DNA of 64,000 nucleotides. Source: CAVSQX01 sp963730225. Lineage in GTDB: Bacteria > Planctomycetota > Phycisphaerae > Tepidisphaerales > Tepidisphaeraceae. The stretch lies in NCBI GenBank assembly GCA_963730225.1, contig CAVSQX010000002.1, positions 992,001-1,056,000 of the forward strand. Reading direction: 5' to 3'. A model generated the notes under the pieces. The model was not told the origin of the DNA and made no database searches. It saw nothing but the letters and a program-made list of their open reading frames with translations. Positions 10,103 through 19,828 of this stretch are shown in pieces. The first letter of the stretch is position 1; every line of letters starts with the position of its first letter. The position numbers and the translations under genes were made by a program.

Positions 10103-11824
10103 TTATCGGACGACGCCTGCGTGTGCCATCGTCAGACCGCGTTTGGCCGCCGCGTTCTGTGGATCAATCGTCAAGGCTCTTTGCCAGTGCTTGATGGCGG
10201 AGTCGATCTGCCCCTGGGCGGCCAGCACATACGCCAGGTTGCATTCGGCCGAAGCCATCTGCGGATCGATATCCAGCGCTCGTTGATATTCCGCCACCGC
10301 CTCGGCGAGCCGGCCCAGGGTAGCCAGGGCGTTGCCGGCGTTGTTGTGCACTTCCGCGTCGGCGGGATCGATCTGCATCGCCTGACGATACGCCGCCAAC
10401 GCTTTTTCGGGGTCATGCAGCACGTCGTACGCCCGCGCCAGCGCCAGATAGGAATAGATGCTGGCCGGGTTGATCTTCATCGATTCGTCGGCCAGCGGAA
10501 TCGCCTCGGCGGCCCGGCCCTGCTCGATGCGCTCGGTCGCCAGATGATCCATGGCGATGTAATTGCTTCGGGTCACCGCCAATGCGTGAGTGAAAAGTGC
10601 CTGCGAATTCTTCCAATATCCGAGCTGAATTTCCGTGGCGATGGAACAGGCCAGAAGAATGCCCACGCCCGCCGCGCCGCGCAATACGACAAGGTCGCGC
10701 GGCATCGCGTCGGCCGCAAACCAGACCAGCCCGATGAACAACCCGATCAGCGGCAAATACGTGTATCGGTCGGCCATCGATTGCTCGCCGATCTGAATCA
10801 GCCCGATCACTGGCACCAGCGTTCCGATGAACCAAAGCCAACCGAACAGCAGATACGGCCGATCGCGCCAATGACGAACAACACCGACGGTTATCGCCAG
10901 CAGCGCCAATGCCGAGACGATGAAGCACGCCAGTTGCGGCCCGTCGCCGACGATCGCCGGGTGCGGATAGAAAACAGACAGGCGGATCGGAACCAATGTT
11001 TTGGCCAGGTACCGGCCGTAGGCGACGATGGCGTTTTCCAGCCGTACACCGAACGTGAGCGGGCCGGTTGGTTCGATGGCCGTTCGCTGAGCGATCGTCG
11101 TGACGACGCTCAGCGCGATGCTCATCGCCAGCAGCGGTATTTTTTCCAGCACCGATCGTCGCAGCGGAACCAGGCGCTGCAACGGCCAGTAATCCAAAAG
11201 CAGAAGAAGAAACGGCAGGGTGACGGCCATCGGCTTGGCCATCAGGCTCAGAGCGAAAAGTGCGCCGACGGCCAGATACGAACCCGCCGAACGACTTTTG
11301 CAGTAACTCAGATAGGCATGCATCGTCAGCAGCGACAGCATGACGCACAGCACGTCTTTCAGTTCCGAAACCCAGGCGACGGATTCAACATGCAGCGGAT
11401 GCAGCGAAAACAGTCCAGCCGCCATCGCCGCGCATCCCCATCGTCCGGTCATGCGATAAAGCAACAGGAACAGCAGCACGCCGTTGATCGCATGGATGAG
11501 AATGTTCGCCAAATGGAACGGCTCCGGACGCACGCCCCACAGTTGACTGATGCCGAAGTACGTCAGCCACGTGAGCGGATGCCAGTTATTGAAATAGAAA
11601 GTTTGGAACGCCCATTTGATATTTTCCGCGCAAAGCCCGCCCGCCAGGCGCGGGTTTTGCGTGATGTAATGTGGATCGTCGTAGCTGACAAAGTCGAATC
11701 GGATCGCTCGGCCGTAGATCAGCACGGTGGCCAAAAAAAGCAGGCCGGCCAAAAATCCGATCAGCCAGCCGCGGCGCGGAGGATCTGGCAATTCGGGAAT
11801 CTCACTGGGCGCTGGGACAGCCAT
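10103..11824 (-). CDS. TPR-containing GT-C-type membrane glycosyltransferase
   Basis: 573 residues. About ten membrane segments cover residues 20-400, followed by four TPR units to the C-terminus (for example DPADAEVHNNAGNALATLG and DPQMASAECNLAYVLAAQG). The first loop contains FVSYDDPHYITQNP and later NNWHPLTWLTY. Both are typical of the TMTC/PMT-like GT-C family that uses polyprenyl-phosphate sugars to glycosylate secreted proteins. The TPRs are predicted to lie on the soluble side and bind the acceptor. The surface-protein locus next door makes a cell-surface substrate plausible, but the real acceptor is unknown. A similar gene lies at 44156-45826. Confidence 0.82.
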   Translation of the reverse strand: MAVPAPSEIPELPDPPRRGWLIGFLAGLLFLATVLIYGRAIRFDFVSYDDPHYITQNPRLAGGLCAENIKWAFQTFYFNNWHPLTWLTYFGISQLWGVRPEPFHLANILIHAINGVLLFLLLYRMTGRWGCAAMAAGLFSLHPLHVESVAWVSELKDVLCVMLSLLTMHAYLSYCKSRSAGSYLAVGALFALSLMAKPMAVTLPFLLLLLDYWPLQRLVPLRRSVLEKIPLLAMSIALSVVTTIAQRTAIEPTGPLTFGVRLENAIVAYGRYLAKTLVPIRLSVFYPHPAIVGDGPQLACFIVSALALLAITVGVVRHWRDRPYLLFGWLWFIGTLVPVIGLIQIGEQSMADRYTYLPLIGLFIGLVWFAADAMPRDLVVLRGAAGVGILLACSIATEIQLGYWKNSQALFTHALAVTRSNYIAMDHLATERIEQGRAAEAIPLADESMKINPASIYSYLALARAYDVLHDPEKALAAYRQAMQIDPADAEVHNNAGNALATLGRLAEAVAEYQRALDIDPQMASAECNLAYVLAAQGQIDSAIKHWQRALTIDPQNAAAKRGLTMAHAGVVR

Positions 11825-11909
11825 CGTTCCGATCCGGGACGGGCATGGTACCGTCTATCGGCAGTGAATCGTTAGGATGTGCGGGTTGCTTCGTGCCGCA
11901 GTGTTGCCC

Positions 11910-13316
11910 ATGGAACCTCAGACATCGACATCTTCAAACACTCGCATCCTGATTCTGGGCGGTGGCTTCGCGGGTGTTTACACCGCTCGCTACCTGCAAA
12001 AGCGCTTCGGTCGCCGCAGCGACGTTCAGATCACGCTCGTCAGCCGGGACAATTTTCTGCTGATGACGCCGCTGATGTTCGAGGTATGCTCCGGCACGCT
12101 GGAAGTGCGCGATTGCTCGATTTCCATCCGCGAGTTTCTGCGAACGGTGCGATTCATCGAAGCGACCGTCGAGCAGATCGATCTGGATCGCCGCGTCGTG
12201 CGCGTCTCCAGCGGCGAGCTGCCGTACGATCAACTGGTTCTGACTCTGGGCGGCACCACCAACACCAGCCGAATTCCCGGCTCGGATCGGGCTTTCACCT
12301 TCAAAACTCTCGCCGACGCCATCGTCCTGCGCAACCATGTGATCGAGCGCTTCGAGCGGGCCGACGCCGAGCCCGATCGCGCCCGACGCCGAATTGATCT
12401 GACGTTCATTGTCATCGGCGGCGGCCTGGTGGGCGTGGAGATCTTCGGCGAATTGACCGCCTTCATGCAGACCATCTTCCGTTACTACCCGCGCATCGGT
12501 CGCGACGAGCTTCAACTGATTCTGCTCGAAGCCGGCGAGCGAATCATGCCCGAAGTTCCCGCTCGCCTCGCCGACTACGCCGTGCAAACGCTGCGCAAAC
12601 GCCCCGGCGTCGTCGTCCGCACGTCCACGCCGGTTCAGCAAATCTCGTCGGGCCGCGTTCACCTCAAGGATGAAATCCTGCACGCCTCCACCATCGTGCT
12701 CTCCGCCGGAATCGTGCCGTCGCCGGTGGTGGCGGCGCTGCCCGTGGAAAAAGATCATCACGGAAAAATCGTCGTGGATGCGACCATGCGATGCAAACAA
12801 CGGCCCGAAATCTGGGCCGCGGGAGACTGCGCCTCGATCCCCGGGCCGCAGGGAAGACCTTACTCCGATCTGGCCCAACATGCGATGCGCGAAGCAAAAG
12901 TTCTGGCCGGGAACATCCATGCGGCGATCGACGGTGGGGCGGTCAAACCGTTCGATTACAAAACGATCGGAATCATGGCGTCACTGGGAAATCGCCGCGG
13001 GCTGGGCTCGATCATGGGCCTGCGAATCCGCGGTTTTTTTGCGTGGTGGGTTCGTCGCACCTATTACCTGCTGGTGACCCCGCGCATGCCGCAGCGTGTT
13101 CGCATTGTCGCCGACTGGACGATCGCCCTGATGTTTCGGCCGTCTTTGACCAAGATTGATCTCGACGTCGAAAGCCGAATGCTCCTCCGCACCGGTGCCG
13201 CCGGTGATGCTCCCGATTCCGACGCACCGGGATCCGGCCAAGCGCACGCCGCCCATCGCCTGAATCGAACTACGCCGCCGTCGCCGCCGCTTGTGCGGAT
13301 GGCAGATGAACCGTAA
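11910..13316 (+). CDS. ndh: Type II NADH dehydrogenase (NDH-2-like)
   Basis: About 468 residues, the usual NDH-2 length. ILILGGGFAGVYTARYL at the N-terminus is the FAD Rossmann motif and FIVIGGGLVGVE near 170 is the NAD(P)H one. WAAGDC near 305 is the second FAD contact. The C-terminal RGFFAWWVRRTYYL is the amphipathic membrane-binding region. The enzyme passes electrons from NADH to quinone without pumping protons. The start is ambiguous, since ATG at 11877 or 11910 both lack a good ribosome site. The last 47 bp overlap the convergent histidine kinase gene, so the proline-rich tail may be an artefact of a small indel. Confidence 0.85.
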   Translation: MEPQTSTSSNTRILILGGGFAGVYTARYLQKRFGRRSDVQITLVSRDNFLLMTPLMFEVCSGTLEVRDCSISIREFLRTVRFIEATVEQIDLDRRVVRVSSGELPYDQLVLTLGGTTNTSRIPGSDRAFTFKTLADAIVLRNHVIERFERADAEPDRARRRIDLTFIVIGGGLVGVEIFGELTAFMQTIFRYYPRIGRDELQLILLEAGERIMPEVPARLADYAVQTLRKRPGVVVRTSTPVQQISSGRVHLKDEILHASTIVLSAGIVPSPVVAALPVEKDHHGKIVVDATMRCKQRPEIWAAGDCASIPGPQGRPYSDLAQHAMREAKVLAGNIHAAIDGGAVKPFDYKTIGIMASLGNRRGLGSIMGLRIRGFFAWWVRRTYYLLVTPRMPQRVRIVADWTIALMFRPSLTKIDLDVESRMLLRTGAAGDAPDSDAPGSGQAHAAHRLNRTTPPSPPLVRMADEP

Positions 13317-14152
13317 ATGTCGTTCCCTTGCCGATCTCGGATTGAACGTCGATTCGGCCCTGATGATGTTCGACAATTTCCTTGCAGATCGCCAACCCCA
13401 GCCCAGTGCCGCGCACTTCGCCCTTGCGAACGGTGCCTTTGGTGGTGAAAAACGGCTGGAAAATCTTGGGCAGAAGTTTTTCGGGAATGCCCGGACCGGT
13501 ATCGGCGATGGAGATGCGCATCTCGTTGCCCGTTTCGCACAGGCTGGCCTTGATCGTCAGCGAACCGCCTTTGCCGAGCATCGCCTGCCGCGCGTTGATC
13601 AGCAGATTCAGCAGAACGTGCTCGAGCTGAATCTGATCGGCTTCGACCATCAGGCCGGGTTGAATCTGCACGCGCAGAGAGATTCCGTCCTTCTGCGGAT
13701 CGCGGGCCAGAACAGCCAGAACTTCGTCGACCACTTTCTGCACGCTCACCGTTCCGGGAAGCGTCTGCCCGCGGGCCAGGTTGAGCATCGAGTTGCAAAT
13801 CTGTCCCGCTTTGCTCGAAGCCTGATACGTTTTGGTCAGCGCTCTTGCGCACCAGCTCCATGTCGGGCCGTTCCAGCTCGATGCTGTCCAGCGCGTACTG
13901 GCTGTAGCTGACCATCGGCGTCAGCAAATTGTTGAATTCGTGAGCGATGACCGCCGCGATCGTGCCGATGGCCGCCAACCGCTGGGTCTGCATCAGTTGT
14001 TCACGCAGCGAATCCAGTTCCTGCTGAAGATGGGCCAATTCCGCCAGCGCCTGGTCGAAATCGGCGGCGGATGAAGCGGGTCGCTGGCTCAAGATATCGC
14101 ACATATCGGTTCGGTCCGGCGATACTCTTGCACGCTCATCCCGACGGCTCAT
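13270..14152 (-). CDS. Soluble histidine kinase (1-bp frameshift)
   Basis: Removing one extra base near 13841 gives 293 residues. An N-terminal coiled coil (LAHLQQELDSLREQLMQTQ) leads to the DHp helix with phospho-acceptor histidine in IAAVIAHEFNNLLTP. The HATPase has NLLINARQAM (N box), DTGPGIP (G1) and GTGLGLAIC (G2). No membrane segment or REC domain is present. ATGA overlaps the stop of the upstream REC-GGDEF gene, so the two are translationally coupled and probably a cognate pair. In the database frame the kinase would stop shortly after the DHp helix. Confidence 0.82.
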
Positions 14153-15077
14153 GCGGCCTGCTCGGCAGCGCGCTTATCAGACGTTCCGCCGGGTGCGGCA
14201 ACCACGCGATTGCGGCCCAGGTGCTTGGCCTGGTACAGCGCATCGTCCGCCTGATCCACCAGCGAAGCGTCGATCGCTTGCCCCTCGCCGCCGCTTTGCG
14301 CCACGCCGAAGCTGCACGTCAGTTGAATCACCGACCCGTTGTGGGTGATTCGGGTGCGCTCGACGACCGCACGCAGCCGCTCGGCCAGAATCGCGGCGCC
14401 GCCCAGCACCGCGTCGGGCGTCAGGATTGCAAATTCCTCTCCACCGATGCGGCAAAGAACATCTTCCTTGCGCACCGTCGATGCAAACGCCGCCCCGATT
14501 TGCCGCAGAGCCGAATCGCCGGCGGCGTGACCGTGCGTGTCGTTCACATTCTTGAAATGATCGATGTCCCCGATGATGCATCCCAGACCCCGATGCGTTC
14601 GCCGGCACAACGCCAATTCCGCTTCCAGGCGCTGATCGAAGTACGCCCGATTCCACATGCCGGTCAATCCGTCGAGCATGCGCGCTGAGCCAGCAAATCC
14701 ATCAGATATTTCGTTCGCAGCGCCGCCCGCACACGGGCTCGCAACTCGGCCGGGTCGAACGGCTTGGTGACGTAATCCACCGCCCCCAGGCTCAGGCCCC
14801 GTATTTTCTCCTGCGTGCTGGAGGCCCCGGTGAGAAAAATAATCGGCACCGCGCTGGTCGCCGCGTTGTCTTTCAATCGCCGGCAGACCTCAAACCCGTC
14901 GGGCGCCGGCATGTCCACATCCAGAAGAATCAAATCCGGCGGCTTGGCGCCCGCGCTCACTATCCCCGCCTGTCCCGATTCCGCCGAGGAGACGTCCAAC
15001 GCCTCTTCGTCCAGGAACAGCCGAACCTGACAGTGCACATCTTCTGAGTCGTCGATGATCAGCACTTGCTGCGGCAT
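14149..15077 (-). CDS. REC-GGDEF response regulator (1-bp frameshift)
   Basis: Adding one base near 14680 restores 309 residues. The receiver has LIIDDSED, phospho-acceptor D53 in LILLDVDMP and K in TKPF. The GGDEF part starts with LDGLTGMWNRAYF and has DIDHFK and an intact GGEEF, with RKED five residues upstream as an I-site. AGGAGG sits four bases before the ATG at 15077. The start overlaps the 3' end of the hybrid kinase gene by 19 bp, and the stop overlaps the next kinase. Role inferred: phosphorylated by the flanking kinases to make c-di-GMP. Confidence 0.85.
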
Positions 15078-17268
15078 GCAACCTCCTGGACATGGGAATT
15101 CGGATATCCCTTCACGCTGCGGATGGTGGCCAGCAGATCGTTCACGGTCGAGACGACGCGCTGGAGAGCAGCCTCGGCGTCGTTGGACCCGTTGGCGATG
15201 GCCGCCGCGGCCGCCTGCTCCGCGATGCCGGCGGATTCCGTCAGTTGCGGAAACCCGTACCCACCGCCCGAACCCTTCAGTTGATGCGCCATCCGCTTGA
15301 GTTCGTTGAGGTTTCGCTCTTCCAGCAGCAGCGACAATCGCGCCGCCCGATCCGGCAGCTTGGCCACAAACGCTACGATCGCCGACTCCATCGTCATCGG
15401 CGCGTTTTGCACCGGCGGCGGCGCGGCTGGAGCCGGGGCCGACCGGTTGATCGGCGACATGTACTGCTGCAACTTCTCCACCAGCAGATCGCGATCCACC
15501 GGCTTGGAAAGATAATCGGTGCACCCCGCCCGCAGGCATTTTTCCCGGTCGCCGGTCATCGCGTGGGCCGTCAACGCCATGATCGGCGTCTTGATGCCCC
15601 GCGCCCGCAGCTCGCTGGCGGCACCGTAACCATCCAGCTCCGGCATCTGCATGTCCATCAGGATCAGATCGAAGTGTTCGCTGCGCGCGAGAGTCACCGC
15701 GGTCTTGCCGTTGTCCGCCAGAACAACCTGTGCTCCCGCCTGCCTCAGGAAAATCGAGATCAGCACCTGATTGTCCGGCCCATCCTCCGCCAGCAGCACC
15801 CGCCCGCAAACCACCGAGCCGCGCGTCATCGGCTCCAGCAATTCCTCCGTCGATTGCAGCGACGCCTCGGTCAGCCCGCTCAGCATCTCCACCCCTTCCA
15901 GCGGACCCGGATCGATTCGAACGTGGAACGTGCTGCCCACCTGATACGTCGAATTCACCGTCACTTCCCCGTCCAGCATTTCGCACAGCCGCTTGCAGAT
16001 CACCAGCCCCAGCCCCGTCCCGCCGAATCGCCGCGTCGTCGATTCGTCCGCCTGCGTGAACGGCTGGAAAATCATTTGAAGCTGTTCCGGCGTCATGCCA
16101 ATTCCCGTGTCGGCGACGTCGAAAACCACCCGCGCGCCTGGGAGTCTGATTCGCATCCCACTCGCAGCGTCACCATGCCCCGCTGCGTGAACTTGATCGC
16201 GTTGCCCAGAAGATTCATCAGAATCTGTTTGATCCGCAGCGGATCGCTCTGCACCGTTTTGGGAATCTGCCCGTCAAAAACCACGCGCAGGTCCAGTTGC
16301 TTTTCCATCGCCCGCGGTCGGATCATCGACACCACGCTCGAGATCGTCTGCGGCAAATCGCAGGGAAGCCGCTCGATTTTCAACTTCCCCGCCTCGATCT
16401 TTGACAAATCCAGAATGTCGTTGATGAGTTGAAGCAGATGCCGCGCGTTTCGACGAATCACCTGAAGCGAATCCAGCCGATCCGAAGCGCTGCTGTCGGG
16501 CTCCAGCAGCAAATCGGCGTAACCCAGAATCGCCGTCATCGGCGTGCGGATTTCGTGGCTCATGTTCGCCAGAAAATCCGTCTTGGAATGGCTCGCCGCC
16601 TCCGCCGCGTCCCGGGCATCCAGGGTTTGTCTCAGTTGCCGCTGCTTTTCATTCAGCGCCGCCGTGTTCAACGCGGTGTCGTGCATATCCTGCTCGCTCC
16701 GCCGGCACGCGATCACCAGAATAAAATCTTCAAACAACACCCAGCTCGCATGCTCCAGCCACCGCCACGGGCTCACCACCGCAACCCCGTAAACCGATTC
16801 CGGGAAATACAAACCGCGCAAAATATGATCCGCCGCAACCACGATCGTCGCCGGGATCAACACCCGCCAATCCCGGTACAACGCCAGAAACGCCAGCGAC
16901 CCGAAAACGTGAAAATGCGTCTCGATCCGCCCGCCGCTGATGTGAATCAACAGCGCCGACGTCAGCATCTGCCCGATCGCAATCACCATTCGCGTGCTGA
17001 CCTGTCCCGGCCTCCACAGCGCCAGGCAGATCGGCGGAAAACTGATCGCCGCACCCAGAAACACCGCCGCATACAGATGCGGATGGATCGAACTGCTCCC
17101 TCCCGCCCAGTTCCGCGGCGACAAAATCGCCGCCGCGATGATTCCGCCGATCCACTGAAACGTCATCAGTGCCGCGAACATGTGGTCCGTCCGCACGAAC
17201 CATTGCTGCCGGCTGCGCTCAAACAAAATCTCGGCGGATTCTTGCGCCGATGCACTCAGGGTCGACAT
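15059..17268 (-). CDS. Hybrid histidine kinase with REC and HPt domains (1-bp frameshift)
   Basis: Adding one base in a G run near 16137 gives 736 residues. The N-terminal third has five or six membrane segments with HFHVFGSLAFLALYRDWRVL, a sensor region seen in many hybrid kinases and chemoreceptors. The DHp motif is ANMSHEIRTPM, and the HATPase has NLLGNAIKFT, DTGIGM and GGTGLGL. The REC domain has phospho-acceptor D in LILMDMQMPELDG. HQLKGSGGGYG carries the HPt histidine. This is a complete phosphorelay in one chain that could pass phosphate to the REC-GGDEF protein overlapping its 3' end. The start at 17268 has AGGAA upstream and overlaps the end of redB by 13 bp. Confidence 0.85.
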
Positions 17269-17918
17269 GTGGCATTTCCTGCAAGGGAACAACTTCCGCT
17301 CGATTGGCCCGTCGGCAGCGCCGTCGGTGAATCAATCAGCGCGCACCCGAAAACCGGCGTCTGCGTCGCGGCCGGTTTGGTCCCCAAAACCCGCGCCACG
17401 ATCGAATCTCGACCGGCATTGTCTCCCTCGTGGGCCCGCCCCGGTGTGATCCCCCCGCAAAACAGCAGCCGCCCCGACCGATCGAACAGAACCGCCTGCC
17501 CCGAGGTCTGCGCGCCGAACCGCGCCGACTCAACTCCGCCCACGTCGCTGCGAACCGTCACTCCCGGAATCGCCGCCGCCGTGGTCCATAGATCGGTCTT
17601 TTCCCATCCCACCGGCATCCCCGGCGGACGCACAAACATCACCGTCGTATCCAGCCGGTCCCGGCACTCCGTCATCACGATCGCCAATTCTGTCATCGTC
17701 GCCGTCGTGCACGGACATTTCGGATGTGCAAAAAGAACCAGCGTGTCCCGATCCCCACGGCGCGCGATTTTGGAATCGCTCGGCCAATCCATCGGCGTTG
17801 TCGCCACCGCCCCCGCCGTGGTCTGATAACGTGCCAGATAAAACATCCCGCTCCCCGTGACCGCGATCCACCCCGCGATGAGCCCCCCGATGAGGATTTT
17901 TTTTCCTGGCCCTGTCAT
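17256..17918 (-). CDS. RedB-like membrane-anchored thioredoxin-fold protein
   Basis: 220 residues. One N-terminal membrane anchor (ILIGGLIAGWIAV) is followed by an exported thioredoxin-like domain. The active-site region LVLFAHPKCPCTTATMTEL has CxC rather than the CxxC of thioredoxins. WTTAAAIPGV, FGAQTSGQAVLFDRSGRLL and TPVFGCAL are shared with proteins annotated RedB in planctomycetes and myxobacteria, whose function is not established. It overlaps the start of the hybrid kinase, hinting that it feeds a redox signal to that sensor. The start may instead be ATG 17951. Confidence 0.72.
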   Translation of the reverse strand: MTGPGKKILIGGLIAGWIAVTGSGMFYLARYQTTAGAVATTPMDWPSDSKIARRGDRDTLVLFAHPKCPCTTATMTELAIVMTECRDRLDTTVMFVRPPGMPVGWEKTDLWTTAAAIPGVTVRSDVGGVESARFGAQTSGQAVLFDRSGRLLFCGGITPGRAHEGDNAGRDSIVARVLGTKPAATQTPVFGCALIDSPTALPTGQSSGSCSLAGNATCRP

Positions 17919-17951
17919 TTGAAGCCCCAACCGCGATTTGCCTCCCAACAT

Positions 17952-18406
17952 CAAGGCGTGCGTTGGCGCGGCATTGCCCACCTCCCAAATCGGCTCGACC
18001 CCAAGCCGGGTTAATCTCCCCTTGCCCATTTTTGCCGCCCCCACACCCCTACCTGATGTGGCAAACGTAATCGTTCGGTTAACCACAACGGTGATGGTTT
18101 GTGAGCGCTTATCAAAGGGTTCACCTCCCGGTTCCCTTCCCACGTCCCGGTTCCCCGTCCCCTCACATCGAAGTCTTCCCCGCCAGCGGTGCTGCTGGTC
18201 TAACCCCGCGGCATCGAAGCAAAAAAAGATCGAAAATCCGCAATACCCCTGATTTAAGCTTGCAATTCGCTGCTGCCATTCACTATATTGCCGGCTCACG
18301 TTAGTCACGAACCCCACATAGTTTGTCGCAAAAAGGGAATTGAAAAGCCTCGATTCGGAATCGTTCTTCGGCTTTCTCGGTCATCAAGGCCCCTGGAGGA
18401 GTGGAA
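17952..18406. other. Intergenic region between divergent redB and PEP-CTERM genes
   Basis: 455 bp with no convincing gene. It holds CCCGGTTCCC twice near 18130-18160 and a purine-rich run (aaaaaaaga) near 18220. The PEP-CTERM promoter candidate sits at 18260-18289. The signalling operon on the minus strand must also be transcribed from here, but I cannot place its promoter. Confidence 0.6.
18260..18289 (+). promoter_or_regulatory. Sigma-70-like promoter for the PEP-CTERM gene
   Basis: TTGCAA at 18260-18265 and TATATT at 18284-18289 are separated by 18 bp. They match 4/6 and 5/6 of the consensus and lie about 115 bp upstream of the start codon. Confidence 0.5.
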
Positions 18407-19407
18407 ATGGGAAATGCAATCGTTCGCCTGGTCAGATCATTTCAACTGGTCAAGTCATTTCAAAATGTCTCACTGACAACCCAGCGAATTCCAGGGCGGG
18501 CAAGACTTCTGGTTCTTGGGGCGGCGCTTGGCCTCCTGCCGGCGGTCGGGGCACATGCGCAGGTGTTCGATAACTCGAACGTCGGGTATGGCGACGACGG
18601 CGGGACATACGCTTACAACATTAACCTCAATTCACCGGGCCAGCCCCCCAGGCTGGGCTTGGTTTCGAAACGCAAGTCAGTGACAATGATCCCGGGGCGG
18701 TAGTCAGTGGAACTGCGACGGCTACAGATAATGTCGGCAATGCCACTTCCGAGACTTTGCAATCGCAAGCTAACGGTGTGCCCGCCGGATATACTGCCAG
18801 TTCGCTCGTCTCTTCCAACCTTTCGACCGGATCAGTTTCGCTGCAATTGGCGGGCACTGGAAACGGTACCGTCGGGGCGACTGCCGGCGGTTACGCCCAA
18901 GACAGCGACGTTTTGACGTTCAACATTCCGGGAGCGACCCCAAGCACGGTCACACAAATCCCGCTCACGTTCACCATCTCAAGCAGTGGCGCCGCTGGCA
19001 ACGGCTATGGCAGCGGGACCGCCTATCTCGACATCGACAACGGCAACGCCACTCTCCTGCAGGGCGCCACATACACCGGCCTCAATTCTGGCGACACCGT
19101 CTCTGGCTTTTCTTCCGAAAGCCTGACCGACACCGGCCCCGGATCAGCGATTTTCACCGCGGACTATGCCGTGACCGGCGCCTCGCCCCAGGTGAATATT
19201 GGATTTTACGCCAACGGCGGCGCTGGACTTGGGGCCAGCTTTAACCTCGCCGATTCGCTGAGCTTCAACTTGCCGGCAGGGATAACCTTTACCTCTCAAT
19301 CCGGCGTATTCGATACGCAAGTGCCCGAGCCCACGGTTGTCGGGTTGCTGGCCAGCGTCACCTCGGCCGGCCTGCTCCGCCGCCGCCGCCGCGGCGCCAG
19401 GGCATAA
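18407..19407 (+). CDS. PEP-CTERM sorted exported protein (1-bp frameshift)
   Basis: Adding one C to the C6 run near 18645 joins both halves into 333 residues. An N-terminal signal peptide (LLVLGAALGLLPAVGAHA) is followed by a Gly/Ser/Thr-rich beta domain with no recognisable enzyme motif. The C-terminus has VPEP, a short hydrophobic segment and RRRRRGARA, the PEP-CTERM signal cut and anchored by an exosortase. No exosortase is in the window. GGAGGA lies six bases before ATG 18407. In the database frame the protein ends at 18703, soon after the signal peptide. Role inferred: extracellular or surface matrix protein. Confidence 0.82.
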
Positions 19408-19709
19408 CGGTTTTCCAGGAAAATCTCGCGGGGAACCAATTCGGACGTGAGCCCTCCGATGAGGCACTCTGGCAAATATCACCTCAAGGGACAGCCACCT
19501 ATTTCCCGACAGCCCATGCGAGCGCGATCCACGCCGGGCACGAAATCCAAAGAATCAGATTCAAACCTGGATTCACAGGATGCACAGGATCACACAAGGC
19601 GATTCTTCCGAATTCCATCCTGTATAGCCTGTCCATCGATGTTAATTCTCCGGATGCGGATGCGGGGACAAGCAACCGGCACGGCTCTGGATAATCGATG
19701 CTCCGTTTC

Positions 19710-19770
19710 CCCAACTTCAAAGTTGAGTCCCGGCGCGCCGGGATTGAGTGTTGCCTTCGGCTCTGAGGCT
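19710..19770. repeat. 61-nt dispersed palindromic repeat, copy 1
   Basis: Identical over 61 nt to 21035-21095. It contains CAACTT-CA-AAGTTG and the perfect palindrome CCCGGCGCGCCGGG, so it can fold into two adjacent hairpins. It lies outside the IS and is not its terminal repeat. Confidence 0.85.
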
Positions 19771-19819
19771 CGATTCGACTGTCTTTGACCGTGAGGCTCG
19801 ATTCGGTTTGACTAAAAGG

Positions 19820-19828
19820 GGACGTAGC
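19820..19828. repeat. 9-bp target site duplication, left copy
   Basis: GGACGTAGC immediately precedes the left inverted repeat and is repeated exactly at 20899-20907 after the right one. Confidence 0.9.

Larger units (their letters stand above)
19408..19828. other. Repeat-rich non-coding region left of the IS element
   Basis: No gene is seen in 421 bp. It contains AAGGGACAGCCACCTATTT near 19488 (REP-like remnant), a CACAGGATG-CACAGGAT tandem near 19575, a 61-nt dispersed repeat at 19710-19770, and GAGGCTCGATTCG twice just before the IS. Confidence 0.6.

Noticed and set aside
9983..11875. 630-residue open frame on the plus strand
   Set aside because: Antisense to the TPR glycosyltransferase; Arg/Gln/His-rich with no motif, while the minus frame has clear membrane segments and TPRs.
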